Of a stretch of 33,906 nt of DNA, positions 23,295 to 31,610 are shown piece after piece. The stretch covers positions 1 to 33,906 of the forward strand of contig DVOC01000018.1 in NCBI GenBank assembly GCA_018713905.1, written 5' to 3'. The DNA comes from Candidatus Fimimonas merdipullorum. Lineage in GTDB: Bacteria > Bacillota > Clostridia > Christensenellales > CAG-314. How positions within the stretch are numbered: position 1 is the stretch's first letter; every line of letters starts with the position of its first letter. The position numbers were made by a program, and so were the translations under genes. The notes beneath the pieces are model-generated. The model worked only from the letters and a program-made list of their open reading frames with translations. It was not told the DNA's origin and did no database searches.

Positions 23295-23828
23295 TTACTT
23301 GTCGAAATAGTATTCGTAAAGGCAGAAGGTGGGGATATCGTCGAAGCTTCTGCCCAGATCGCGTTCCTCTACAAAGGCAAAGCCGTGCTTTTCGTAAAAG
23401 CGGCGGGCGGGATAATTTGTGGGCACCACGTCCAGCCGTATGCCCTTTGCACCGCTTTTTTTCGCCCTTTCCTTTGCCCATTGTAGCATAAACGCCGCCG
23501 TGTCGCCGTGCATAAAGTCGGGATGAACGGCAAAGGCGTGCAACACGGCATACTGCCCCTCGGGCAGGCGTCTGCTCCATTTGGCGGAGGCGTAGTCGCC
23601 CTGCGGATCGTCGTTAAGCACGAAGGCGCCCGTGATACGTCCGTTATCTACGCACAGATATTGCGTGCCTTTGTTGTACGCCTCCGATACGCTGCTTTCC
23701 GACGGATAGCTGCCCTGCCGCCACTTGGGGTAGTTTATCGTGCTGTCGAGGTACCGCGTCACCTCGTCGTAAAATTGTCCCGCGGCGGCAATATCCCGCT
23801 TGCGGCAAATCGTTATCCTTTTGGTCAT
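23295..23828 (-). CDS. GNAT-family N-acetyltransferase
   Basis: This 177-residue single-domain acetyltransferase has a central YAVLHAFAVHPDF strand, a GDTAAFML turn in the position of the acetyl-CoA pyrophosphate loop, and a C-terminal NYPARRFYEKHGF segment (about 138-150). The loop lacks the standard Q/RxxGxG/A form (HGDTAA). The acceptor is unknown. ATG 23828 has no ribosome binding site, and a promoter lies only about 3 nt upstream of it by prediction (see 23838-23866), so the mRNA may be leaderless. It is divergent from the PlsC-like gene. Confidence 0.85.
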   Translation of the reverse strand: MTKRITICRKRDIAAAGQFYDEVTRYLDSTINYPKWRQGSYPSESSVSEAYNKGTQYLCVDNGRITGAFVLNDDPQGDYASAKWSRRLPEGQYAVLHAFAVHPDFMHGDTAAFMLQWAKERAKKSGAKGIRLDVVPTNYPARRFYEKHGFAFVEERDLGRSFDDIPTFCLYEYYFDK

Positions 23829-23837
23829 CTTGAAGAC

Positions 23838-23866
23838 ATTTTAGCACAAAACACAATAACAGGCAA
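23838..23866 (-). promoter_or_regulatory. promoter of the GNAT gene
   Basis: TTGCCT (23861-23866) and TAAAAT (23838-23843), 17-bp spacer, on the minus strand. Transcription is expected to start near 23831, leaving about 2-3 nt before the ATG. Confidence 0.6.
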
Positions 23867-23892
23867 TTTTTTGAGCCCTTTCGTTTTGCCCA

Positions 23893-23921
23893 TTGACAGC
23901 GGACGGTTTGTCCGTTATAAT
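23893..23921 (+). promoter_or_regulatory. consensus promoter of the PlsC-like gene with embedded inverted repeat
   Basis: Perfect TTGACA (23893-23898) and perfect TATAAT (23916-23921) with a 17-bp spacer. The spacer contains CGGAC-GGTTT-GTCCG (23900-23914), a candidate repressor site exactly between the boxes. Two more TATAAT hexamers follow at 23926 and 23944. Confidence 0.85.
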
Positions 23922-23929
23922 TGAATATA

Positions 23930-25414
23930 ATGACAACGGCTGTTATAATGTGGATATTGACGCAGGCGGCGGTTTTCGCCTCGGCGTGCCTTGCTCTTTG
24001 CGGCTATTTTTGGGCGGCGCTTATTGCCGTGCTGCCTGTATTTTTGCTGTGCGCAAAAAAACGCCCCTCTCTGCCCGCCTGTCACAACACCTTTTCCCTG
24101 ACGGGCATTGCCGCAGCGGTTACCGTCGTTGCCTTTTTCGATAACGCCCGTTTTGCCGCACAATATTTTCAGGCGAAGGAAGGGATATTTTTTGTCTGCT
24201 ATTTCGCCCTTGCATTGCTGTGCAGCGCCGCGGTAGCCGCCGTTGCGCTTACGACGAAAAAATGCGGGGCAATGTATCTGCTGTACTGGGCGGCGACGGT
24301 GGCGCAATGCTGCCTTCCCCGCACCAGCTTTCCGGCGGCATTTTGCCTTTCGGTGCTTTCGGCGGGGTGTCTTGCCGCGGCGGTCATAATACAAAACGGC
24401 AGGATAAGGCGCGCCTGCATACTGCTGGAAAAAAGCAACGACGCGCCTCGGCTGTGGATGGCAATGTTGTCCGCCTCGGCTGCGGCGGGCGCATTGCTGG
24501 TCGTTGCGGCATACTGCAAGCCGCAGGTCACAAACGTCATGCTGCTGTGTGTAAAGATACTGTGCTGCGTTGTGTCCACCGTGGCGTTGCTGCTTACTCT
24601 GCGCCAGCCGCTTGACTTCGTTTCGCTGCACAAGCTGGACGTTGCGCATAACAAGGACGTGGACACGACTGCCGTCAAAAGACAGCTTGAACAGCGTCTT
24701 GCGACGCACAAAAACTATCCTCTTGCAATATTTCTGAAATATTTTTTGGCGTTTTTTGTGCCATGCAAAACCGTAGGGCTGGAAAAAGTTACCGAAAGCG
24801 CCGTTTGCTTTACGGCAAACCACTATGAGATTTACGGTCCCTTTATTACGGAAGTGAAATTCCCCGCTGTTTTCCGCCCGTGGACGGACAGTCTGATGAC
24901 GGACAAACACACTCTGACTCGTCAGCTACGCTCCGGCGTGGAGGTAAGCACCCGCAAGTGGCTGATAAAGCCGCTGCGCCGCAAGCTGCCTGCGCTGATT
25001 GCAGGGGTAGTATGGAAAATACTTGACTGCGCAAGGGCGTTGCCCGTCTACCGCTCCGATCCGAACAAAATTGCCGAGATGAAAAATCAGACGGCGGAGG
25101 CGCTTACCACGGGGGACAACGTTCTGGTTTTCCCCGAAAAGCCCCCCAAAGGCGAATTTTACAAAATAGGCGGGGTGGACAAATTCCAGACGGGATTTGT
25201 GGAAATGGCGGCAGACTACCGCCGCCGCACGGGCAGAGATTTGGCGTTTTACCCCTTGTACATAGACAAAAAGGGCAAAAAGATTATCGTGGGGGACAGA
25301 GTGACGCTGAACGCAGACGCACCTCTGCACGAAGAAAAACTGCGCGTAGCGGAGGAATTGTACCGTCAGACGGAAGAAATGAGCCGTCGCTGCGCGGCAA
25401 AGCGCAAAAGATAA
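23930..25414 (+). CDS. multi-helix membrane protein with C-terminal PlsC-like acyltransferase domain
   Basis: This 494-residue product has about seven hydrophobic segments in its first 230 residues, then a 1-acylglycerol-phosphate acyltransferase-like domain (about 265-475). The first catalytic motif reads NHYEIYGP: His298 is present, but the Asp of HX4D is Gly303. Other blocks fit: ALPVYRS (motif II region), VLVFPEK (motif III, Lys for Gly) and FYPLYID (motif IV). The function may be phospholipid acylation with altered chemistry, or a non-catalytic role. The start is uncertain. ATG 23930 lies about 8 nt past the -10 box and has no ribosome binding site; ATG 23948 also has none. No partner genes follow. 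Confidence 0.75.
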   Translation: MTTAVIMWILTQAAVFASACLALCGYFWAALIAVLPVFLLCAKKRPSLPACHNTFSLTGIAAAVTVVAFFDNARFAAQYFQAKEGIFFVCYFALALLCSAAVAAVALTTKKCGAMYLLYWAATVAQCCLPRTSFPAAFCLSVLSAGCLAAAVIIQNGRIRRACILLEKSNDAPRLWMAMLSASAAAGALLVVAAYCKPQVTNVMLLCVKILCCVVSTVALLLTLRQPLDFVSLHKLDVAHNKDVDTTAVKRQLEQRLATHKNYPLAIFLKYFLAFFVPCKTVGLEKVTESAVCFTANHYEIYGPFITEVKFPAVFRPWTDSLMTDKHTLTRQLRSGVEVSTRKWLIKPLRRKLPALIAGVVWKILDCARALPVYRSDPNKIAEMKNQTAEALTTGDNVLVFPEKPPKGEFYKIGGVDKFQTGFVEMAADYRRRTGRDLAFYPLYIDKKGKKIIVGDRVTLNADAPLHEEKLRVAEELYRQTEEMSRRCAAKRKR

Positions 25415-25492
25415 GGTTTGCCCCGCCGTGCGTCACAAAAAAACGAATACGGTCAGAATAAAATTGCACATTGAAAAAATCTATCTCGATTT

Positions 25493-25540
25493 TTGCAACA
25501 AAAAAGGGAGCGCACCGAAGCGTTACCTGTTTTGTTGCAA
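25493..25540. terminator. inverted repeat between convergent genes, possible terminator
   Basis: TTGCAACAAAA (25493-25503) and TTTTGTTGCAA (25530-25540) are perfectly complementary over 11 bp, with AGG/CCT and CGC/GCG pairing inside. T tracts are weak on both strands. It lies between the PlsC-like gene and pfkA. Nothing else is seen in 25415-25643. Confidence 0.5.
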
Positions 25541-25643
25541 TTATTTTGTGTGTGGCGCCAACGGCATTTTTTGACCTGTTGCCGCCCAAACGGCAGATAA
25601 CCCCAAAGTGCGTCAAAGGTGACAGCCTCACCGTAAAAGCAGT

Positions 25644-26615
25644 TCAGAAGGTTTCCACAAGCTGATCGGCAAGGGCGTACAGCTCTTTGTTGAAGCTTTT
25701 GCGTTCGGAAAGCGCTTCCACGATGTCTTCGTCAATTATGACGTTGTGTCTTACGCCCACCACGCGGTTGGTTTTGCCGTCCAGCAGGCACTGAACGGCG
25801 TGAGCCGCCATTCTTACGCCCAAAAGCCTGTCCTGAAAGCTGGCGTCGCCGCCCCTTTGCAGGTGCCCCACCGTCATAGAACGAATGTTTATGCCGGGAA
25901 TGGCTTTTTTGACCTCGGCGCGCAGGTCTTCCGCCTTGCCTGCGCCTTCGGCAAGTACTATGATATTGTCCATTTTGCCGTGGTCGAGGTTGTTTTTGAT
26001 CCTGTCCACCACCTGCTGCACGGTAAAGGGAATTTCCGGCACCAGTATCATTTCGGCGGCGCTGGTAATGCCTGCGTACAGCGCAATGTCGCCGCAGTTT
26101 CTGCCCATCACTTCCACAATGCAGGAGCGGTCGTTGCAGGACATGGTGTCGCGCAGCATTTTTATGGTGTTCATCACCACGTTTACCGCCGTGTCGAAGC
26201 CCAGCGTGAAGTCGGTGTAGGCAAGGTCGTTGTCGATGGTGCCGGGGATGCCCATCGTCTGCACTCCGAAGCCGGTGGAAAGCGCCTTTGCGCCGTTGAA
26301 GCTGCCGTCGCCGCCTATTACCACAAGCCCGTCGATGCCGTTATCTTTAAGAGTCTGTACGGCTTTGCGCTGCCCCTCCTGCGTTTTCATCTCGTCGCAG
26401 CGCGCAGTGCGCAGAATGGTGCCGCCGCGGTGTATCACGTCGTCCACGTCGGTGACGGAAAGCTTGCGCACCTTGCCCTCGATAAGACCTTTGTAGCCGA
26501 GGTCTATGCCGTACACTTCCAAGCCGTGGTCTACGGCATATCTTACCGTTGCATATACGGCAGCGTTCATGCCCTGCGAATCGCCGCCGCTCGTCAGAAC
26601 TCCGATTCTTTTCAT
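25644..26615 (-). CDS. pfkA: ATP-dependent 6-phosphofructokinase
   Basis: PfkA phosphorylates fructose 6-phosphate to the 1,6-bisphosphate, the committed step of glycolysis. The 323-residue product has TSGGDSQGMNAA at the N terminus, IGGDGSFNGA (the Gly of the GGDGS form marks ATP rather than pyrophosphate use), the catalytic GTIDNDL, VEVMGRNCGDIA and GHLQRGG. ATG 26615 is preceded by GGGAGA; a longer frame adds 12 unrelated residues. It is monocistronic, with its own promoter. Confidence 0.95.
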   Translation of the reverse strand: MKRIGVLTSGGDSQGMNAAVYATVRYAVDHGLEVYGIDLGYKGLIEGKVRKLSVTDVDDVIHRGGTILRTARCDEMKTQEGQRKAVQTLKDNGIDGLVVIGGDGSFNGAKALSTGFGVQTMGIPGTIDNDLAYTDFTLGFDTAVNVVMNTIKMLRDTMSCNDRSCIVEVMGRNCGDIALYAGITSAAEMILVPEIPFTVQQVVDRIKNNLDHGKMDNIIVLAEGAGKAEDLRAEVKKAIPGINIRSMTVGHLQRGGDASFQDRLLGVRMAAHAVQCLLDGKTNRVVGVRHNVIIDEDIVEALSERKSFNKELYALADQLVETF

Positions 26616-26667
26616 GATTTTCTCCCAAAGTGTTTTTTGCCGAAAAAACATGTTTCGGTCAAGAGTT

Positions 26668-26696
26668 ATTCTACCACAAAACTGTTTTTAATACAA
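26668..26696 (-). promoter_or_regulatory. pfkA promoter
   Basis: TTGTAT (26691-26696) and TAGAAT (26668-26673) with a 17-bp spacer on the minus strand. A CCGAAA/TTTCGG hairpin (about 26640-26658) lies in the short leader. Confidence 0.65.
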
Positions 26697-26758
26697 CTTT
26701 TTGAAAGTATTTTTGTTTTTTGTTGTTTATTTTGTACGGTTTGAGATTTTTACAAATG

Positions 26759-26791
26759 CACGGGCAAGCCGAAAGTTTCGGCTTGCCCGTG
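26759..26791. terminator. 33-bp perfect inverted repeat between potD and pfkA
   Basis: Two 16-bp arms, CACGGGCAAGCCGAAA and its exact complement, flank a single G. It is probably a strong terminator stem for the pot operon, although the following T tract on the minus strand (TTTGTAAAAAT) is poor. Confidence 0.6.
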
Positions 26792-26828
26792 TGATTACAC
26801 GTAAATTTTTGCGCCGCTGTCACAAAGT

Positions 26829-26857
26829 CTTTTGTCCCGTTTCGGAACGGACAAAAG
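26829..26857. terminator. hairpin downstream of potD
   Basis: CTTTTGTCC (26829-26837) and GGACAAAAG (26849-26857) with an inner GTT/AAC extension and a TCGG loop. It is the first hairpin after the potD stop; no good T tract on the minus strand. Confidence 0.5.
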
Positions 26858-26896
26858 AACAGCTTGTCGTTCTAAAATATTCTTTGATAAAACTCG

Positions 26897-28552
26897 CTAT
26901 TCGTCGGCGCGCTTGACGATTACGCGCATTTTACTGCGTCGCTGCAACCACACCACCAGCGCCGTGACGCCCACTATCACCGCCGCCGCAAGCACCGTCC
27001 AGCCCAGCAGCGCCCACGCCGTTATGCCGGTAGAACGCACGTCCTCCCACATTGTGGACACCTTGTAGTTGTTGGCGCCGAAGTCGCGCATTACGCCCAG
27101 CTCCTCTATGCCTCGGTTGTACTCGTTGCCCGCCATTATTTCAAACGGGTAGCGCCAGTTGCTGTCGTCGATGGGATCGAAGTTGTTGAAGAAGTAATCC
27201 TCGAACTCCTGCCAGCTTGCGTAGTCGCACTCTTCCTGCGAAAGCACGTTGCCGTCCTCGTCGGTGATTTCCCAATCTTCGCCGTACACGTAGTAGCCCT
27301 GCGCCAGAATTTCGCGGCACTCGGCGTCGTTTTTGACCTTTTCGCCGTCCACCGCCGACGTGTAGCCTATTTCCATCATATTGTTGGCGGCAACGTACAG
27401 CTCGTTCAGAAAGTTGATAAATATCTTTGCCGCCTGCAAGTGGCTGTCGGGACAGGTTTTGGGGATAACCCAGCCGTCAAACCAGATGTTGCCGCTGTCG
27501 TGAGGCACGTAGTAGCCCAGCGTGTAGCCGCCGCTTTCCCCCTCGTCGTATTCCAGCATGGGATCGATATAGTCGTCGTCCCAGCTTTCCTCCACGGCGT
27601 ACAGCGCGTCGCCGCTCCACGCCAGATCGACGTAGGCTATGCCCTGAATCAGTTCGTTTTTGCCGAAGTCCACTTCGTAGCCGTAAAGCTGATCCTTTTG
27701 CGTTTTGAGCACGTCGCCGCAAAGCTCGATAAGCTGATCGTCCACGGTGTTTATCATGTCCCCCATGGAGAGCTCGGTATAAAGCTTGCCGTAGTTGGCG
27801 CTGTTTTTATCGGTGACGGTAAGCCCGTCCAGCATGCCCCTTTCCAGCATATAAAACACCGTTGCGGCGTAGCTGTCGCGAATGCTGTCCTTCATATATA
27901 TTCTGCCCGTAAGCCCGTCGGAAAGCATATTGCCGCTGCCGTCGTCGTTGAACAGAATGCCCCAGTTGGCTTTGTTGAGCGTTTCCCTGTCGTAGATACC
28001 CAGTTCTTCAAAATACACCTTGTTGTACAGTATGCCCAGCGTGCCGTACATATAGGGCACGAAATAGTCGGACATTTTTACCGTCTTGGCGCCGTCTGCG
28101 CCGTTGACCTGCACGCTACCGAACACTTCGTCTATCTTCTGCACGAATTGGGCGTCCACGTTGCCGCTGTTGTGCACGTAGCCGTTGAGGGAGGATGTGT
28201 CGATATAGTCCTCCGCCTCGCCGAAATAGTTCATTTCCAGCAGCATGTCCTGTTCCAGCAGCTTTTGAATGGCGTATTCGCTGGGGCACATCACGTCCAC
28301 TATGCTGTCGCCGTTAAGAATTTTGGTGAGCATGGTTTCGTTGGTATCGAAGGTGACGTAGGTCACCTTGATGTCCCTGCCCGTAAGGTTTTTGTAGTAC
28401 GCCTTGAAGTCGTCTTCGTAGTCGTAGATATAGTCCGCCCAGTTGTACACCACCAATTCGTCCACGTTTTCCTGAATGGGCTCGCAGGCGGCGTACAGCG
28501 CAAGCACGCAAAGCAGCATTACAGCCACTATCACAACAAAACTTTTTTTCAC
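26897..28552 (-). CDS. potD: polyamine-binding protein PotD-like, anchored at both ends
   Basis: It captures spermidine/putrescine outside the membrane for the PotABC permease. The 551-residue product begins with a hydrophobic signal segment (5-20) ending ALYAACE, an imperfect lipobox around Cys23. The binding domain begins ELVVYNWADYI, typical of PotD/PotF, and includes the IVDVMCPSEYAIQKL and VPYMYGTLGILYNK segments. Unlike ordinary PotD (about 350 residues), it continues through an acidic, aromatic-rich extension to a C-terminal transmembrane helix (about 513-535) and a basic tail. GTG 28552 follows AAGGAGG within the end of potC. It is the last gene of the operon. Confidence 0.88.
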   Translation of the reverse strand: MKKSFVVIVAVMLLCVLALYAACEPIQENVDELVVYNWADYIYDYEDDFKAYYKNLTGRDIKVTYVTFDTNETMLTKILNGDSIVDVMCPSEYAIQKLLEQDMLLEMNYFGEAEDYIDTSSLNGYVHNSGNVDAQFVQKIDEVFGSVQVNGADGAKTVKMSDYFVPYMYGTLGILYNKVYFEELGIYDRETLNKANWGILFNDDGSGNMLSDGLTGRIYMKDSIRDSYAATVFYMLERGMLDGLTVTDKNSANYGKLYTELSMGDMINTVDDQLIELCGDVLKTQKDQLYGYEVDFGKNELIQGIAYVDLAWSGDALYAVEESWDDDYIDPMLEYDEGESGGYTLGYYVPHDSGNIWFDGWVIPKTCPDSHLQAAKIFINFLNELYVAANNMMEIGYTSAVDGEKVKNDAECREILAQGYYVYGEDWEITDEDGNVLSQEECDYASWQEFEDYFFNNFDPIDDSNWRYPFEIMAGNEYNRGIEELGVMRDFGANNYKVSTMWEDVRSTGITAWALLGWTVLAAAVIVGVTALVVWLQRRSKMRVIVKRADE

Positions 28553-28553
28553 T

Positions 28554-29363
28554 TTACGCCTCCTTGCGCTGCTGGCGTTTGATATTTATAAGCAGCAAAA
28601 GCGCCAGCACCACCACGAAGAAAATAGAGAACACGGCAAACCAGAAGGGCTCGAGGTTTTTGAGGCGCGCGTCCTCGTAGATATAGGTGGAAAGGGTTTC
28701 TATGCCCGTTTCTCCCTTGTTGAGCTGCGTTATGATGAAGTCGTCCAGCGATATGGTGAACGCCATTGCAAAGCCGGAAACAATGCCGGGCGCAAGGTAG
28801 GGCACCACCACCCTGAACAGGGCGCTCATCGGGTTTGCGCCGAGATCCAGCGCCGCCTCGTACATGTTGGGATCCATTTTTTGCAGCCGCGGCAAAATGG
28901 ACAGCACCACGTAGGGGGTGCAGAAGGACACGTGCCCTATTATCAGCCTTGTCCACCCCTGCGGGAAGATGAAGCTGAAAGCGGAGAAAAACACCATCAG
29001 CGACACCGCCATGACAATTTCGCTGTTTATCATAGGCAATTGGTTTACGGTAAGAGTCACCTTTTGGGCGCGTTTTCCCAAATAGAATATGCCTATGGTG
29101 GAGAAGGTGCCCAAAATTGTGGATATGACGCTTGCCGACGCGGCAAGTATCAGGGTGTTTTCCAAGGCGGCAAGCAGCTTTGCCGATTTGGGACCGTTGA
29201 AAATGGACACGTAGGCGTCAAAGGAAAAGCCGTTGTCGAAGGTAAAGTTGCTGTTGTTGGCAAAGCTGAAAACAATTATCACCACTATGGGCAGATACAG
29301 CGCAGCCAGCACCACGGCAAGATAGCCGTTGGCAAAAAACTTTTTCCAGAAAGAATTTTTCAT
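28554..29363 (-). CDS. potC: spermidine/putrescine ABC permease PotC
   Basis: This 269-residue inner-membrane permease has about six helices and the EAA-type loop EAALDLGANPMSALFRVVVPYLAPGI (given in part), which contacts the PotA ATPase. It pairs with PotB to form the channel. The start overlaps the potB stop by 4 nt (ATGA). Length is normal. Confidence 0.92.
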   Translation of the reverse strand: MKNSFWKKFFANGYLAVVLAALYLPIVVIIVFSFANNSNFTFDNGFSFDAYVSIFNGPKSAKLLAALENTLILAASASVISTILGTFSTIGIFYLGKRAQKVTLTVNQLPMINSEIVMAVSLMVFFSAFSFIFPQGWTRLIIGHVSFCTPYVVLSILPRLQKMDPNMYEAALDLGANPMSALFRVVVPYLAPGIVSGFAMAFTISLDDFIITQLNKGETGIETLSTYIYEDARLKNLEPFWFAVFSIFFVVVLALLLLINIKRQQRKEA

Positions 29364-30154
29364 AACGTGCTCCTTACGCTGTCCTCTTTGTTGACAACGT
29401 TTACCAAAACGTTAGCCACTATCACCAGCACAAGCATGACGAGGCTCATAACGCTGCCCACGCCGAAGTTTTGCGCCACGGTGAACTTGGTGTTGATACT
29501 GTCGCCGAAAAGGTATATCTGCCTGTTGGAAAGCAGCTCCGAAATGGCGAAAGTGGAAATTGCCGGAATGAAGGTCATGGTTACGCCGCTTATTATGCCG
29601 GGGACGGACAGGGGCAGCACCGTTTTGAGCAGCACGGTAAGCTTGTCCGCGCCCAAGTCCTCCGCCGCCTCGACGTAGCCGTGGTCGATGGAGAGCAGCG
29701 TGGTGTGCAGGGGAAGTATCATGTAGGGCAGATAGTTGTACACCATGCCGAACACCACCGTGCCCATCCCCAGAGGCACGTCCAGCGAAAGGAAAATGGA
29801 CTTTAACGACAGCGTGCGAATGAGGAAGTTTACCCACATGGGCAAAATGAACAGCAGCACGAATACCTTGTTGCCGGCATGGTACTTTGCCAATATGTAC
29901 GCCACGGGATAGCCTATGGCAAGACATATCACGGTGGTGACAAGCCCTATTATGAGGGAGTTGCCCAGCACCGTCAGACTGCCGCTGTCGGCAAAGAAAT
30001 CCACAAAGTTCTGGAACGTCAGCTTGCCGTCCGCCACAAAAGCGTTGATGAGTATCAGCACAAGGGGAGTTACCACAAACACCAGCAGAAACGCCATGTA
30101 GGGGTAGGCGAACACCTTGCGGGAAAAATGCATTTTAATTGTCTTGCTTTTCAT
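29360..30154 (-). CDS. potB: spermidine/putrescine ABC permease PotB
   Basis: This 264-residue permease has six helices and the cytoplasmic EAAEDLGADKLTVLLKTVLP loop for PotA docking. ATG 30154 is preceded by GGAGG with 6-nt spacing, inside the last codons of potA (20-nt overlap). An ATG at 30133 would give a shorter product but has no site. Confidence 0.92.
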   Translation of the reverse strand: MKSKTIKMHFSRKVFAYPYMAFLLVFVVTPLVLILINAFVADGKLTFQNFVDFFADSGSLTVLGNSLIIGLVTTVICLAIGYPVAYILAKYHAGNKVFVLLFILPMWVNFLIRTLSLKSIFLSLDVPLGMGTVVFGMVYNYLPYMILPLHTTLLSIDHGYVEAAEDLGADKLTVLLKTVLPLSVPGIISGVTMTFIPAISTFAISELLSNRQIYLFGDSINTKFTVAQNFGVGSVMSLVMLVLVIVANVLVNVVNKEDSVRSTL

Positions 30155-31595
30155 CTGCCGCCTCCACTATCAGTTTGTCGGGGGCAACCTTTATGCCCAC
30201 TCTGTCGTTGGTAAGCCACTCGTATTCGGTGTCTACAAAGAAATCGTAGTAGTCGTCGGTGCGCACTATGTACTGCCAATAGCTGCCCTTGTAGATAGAG
30301 GAAATGACGGTGGCGCCGATAACGCCGTCTTCCTCGTCGTCGGTAAGCTCCACGTCGTCGAAGTCGATGGACACCTTAACGTTGGTGCCTTCGGGCAAAG
30401 TGCTGTTGCAGGGGAAACGTCCCTCGCAAAACTCCACCACGCCCTGCTCGTAGATGACGCCCTCGACGGTGTTAATCAAACGGGACTTGTGCATTATGTG
30501 GAAGTCGAAGGGCTTGACGTAAAGACCTATGGTATCGCCCGTTTCCACCTTGACGTTGTCGTGGATTATTATCTCGTTACGCTCTTCCTCGCCGTAGGTG
30601 AGCGCCGTCACCTGATAGTGATCTCCCTTGAACACGCAGGAGAGCACCTCGGCTTTCAGCAGACACTTTTTGTCCTCTACGTCCACTATTTTTATGTCCT
30701 CGGGACGTATTATCACGTCGATAGGCTCGTTGCGTTTGAAGCCCTTGTCCACGCATTGGAAGGTATTGCCGGAAATTTCCACGCAGCAGTCCTTGACCAT
30801 GGTGCCGGAGAATATGTTGCTTTCCCCGATGAAGTCGGCAACGAAGGCGTTTGCCGGCTCGTCGTACACCTTGGAGGGGGTGCCTATCTGCTGAATTACG
30901 CCGTCTTTCATAACCACGATGGTATCGGACATGGTAAGCGCCTCTTCCTGATCGTGGGTGACGTACACAAAGGTTATGCCCAGCTTTTTGTGCATGGACA
31001 TAAGCTCCAGCTGCATGTCCTTGCGCATTTTGAGATCCAACGCCCCCAAAGGCTCGTCCAACAACAGCACCTGCGGCTCGTTTACCAGCGCACGGGCAAT
31101 GGCTACGCGCTGCTGCTGTCCGCCGGAAAGAGAGTTGACGGAGCGGTGTCCGTAGTCCTCGAGGTCTACCATTTTAAGGGCGGAATTGACCTTGTCGGCA
31201 ATTTCCTTTTTGGTAAGACGGCGCATTTTTTGCACCTCGTTGCCCTTTTTGTCCACGTAGGGCGCCCCGTCGGGCACCACTTTGAGCTTCAGCCCGAAGG
31301 CGATGTTGCCGAAAACGGAAAGGTGAGGGAAAAGCGCATACTTTTGAAACACCGTGTTTATGTTGCGCTTGTGGGGAGGAAGATCGGTTATGTCCTGCCC
31401 GTTGAAAAATATCCTGCCCTCGGTGGGCTGCTCGAACCCCGCGATCATTCTGAGCGTCGTGGTCTTGCCGCAGCCGGAGGGGCCCAAAAGCGTTACGAAT
31501 TCTCCCCTGCGTATGGAAAGAGAAACGTTTTTTACCACCGGCTTGTCGTCGTAGGATTTGTACACGTTTTTGATTTCAATTATTTTGTCGTCCAT
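30135..31595 (-). CDS. potA: spermidine/putrescine ABC ATPase PotA, extended
   Basis: It energizes polyamine import. In the 486-residue product Walker A is GPSGCGKTT (38-46), the signature LSGGQQQR (156-163), Walker B LLLDEP (177-182) and the H-loop VTHDQEE. There are two departures from the usual PotA of about 350-370 residues: a charged insertion of about 20 residues (105-130) before the signature, and a C-terminal region long enough for two TOBE-like units (about 290-375 and 425-475, the second with VISSIYKGSYWQYIV). ATG 31595 follows GGGAGG. It lies 15 nt after the regulator stop. Confidence 0.93.
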   Translation of the reverse strand: MDDKIIEIKNVYKSYDDKPVVKNVSLSIRRGEFVTLLGPSGCGKTTTLRMIAGFEQPTEGRIFFNGQDITDLPPHKRNINTVFQKYALFPHLSVFGNIAFGLKLKVVPDGAPYVDKKGNEVQKMRRLTKKEIADKVNSALKMVDLEDYGHRSVNSLSGGQQQRVAIARALVNEPQVLLLDEPLGALDLKMRKDMQLELMSMHKKLGITFVYVTHDQEEALTMSDTIVVMKDGVIQQIGTPSKVYDEPANAFVADFIGESNIFSGTMVKDCCVEISGNTFQCVDKGFKRNEPIDVIIRPEDIKIVDVEDKKCLLKAEVLSCVFKGDHYQVTALTYGEEERNEIIIHDNVKVETGDTIGLYVKPFDFHIMHKSRLINTVEGVIYEQGVVEFCEGRFPCNSTLPEGTNVKVSIDFDDVELTDDEEDGVIGATVISSIYKGSYWQYIVRTDDYYDFFVDTEYEWLTNDRVGIKVAPDKLIVEAADEKQDN

Positions 31596-31610
31596 TTTTG
31601 CCCGACCTCC

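Noticed and set aside
25471-25665. 64-codon plus-strand frame with a hydrophobic stretch between the PlsC-like gene and pfkA
   Set aside because: TTG start without a ribosome binding site, overlaps an inverted repeat and the end of pfkA, no family resemblance.
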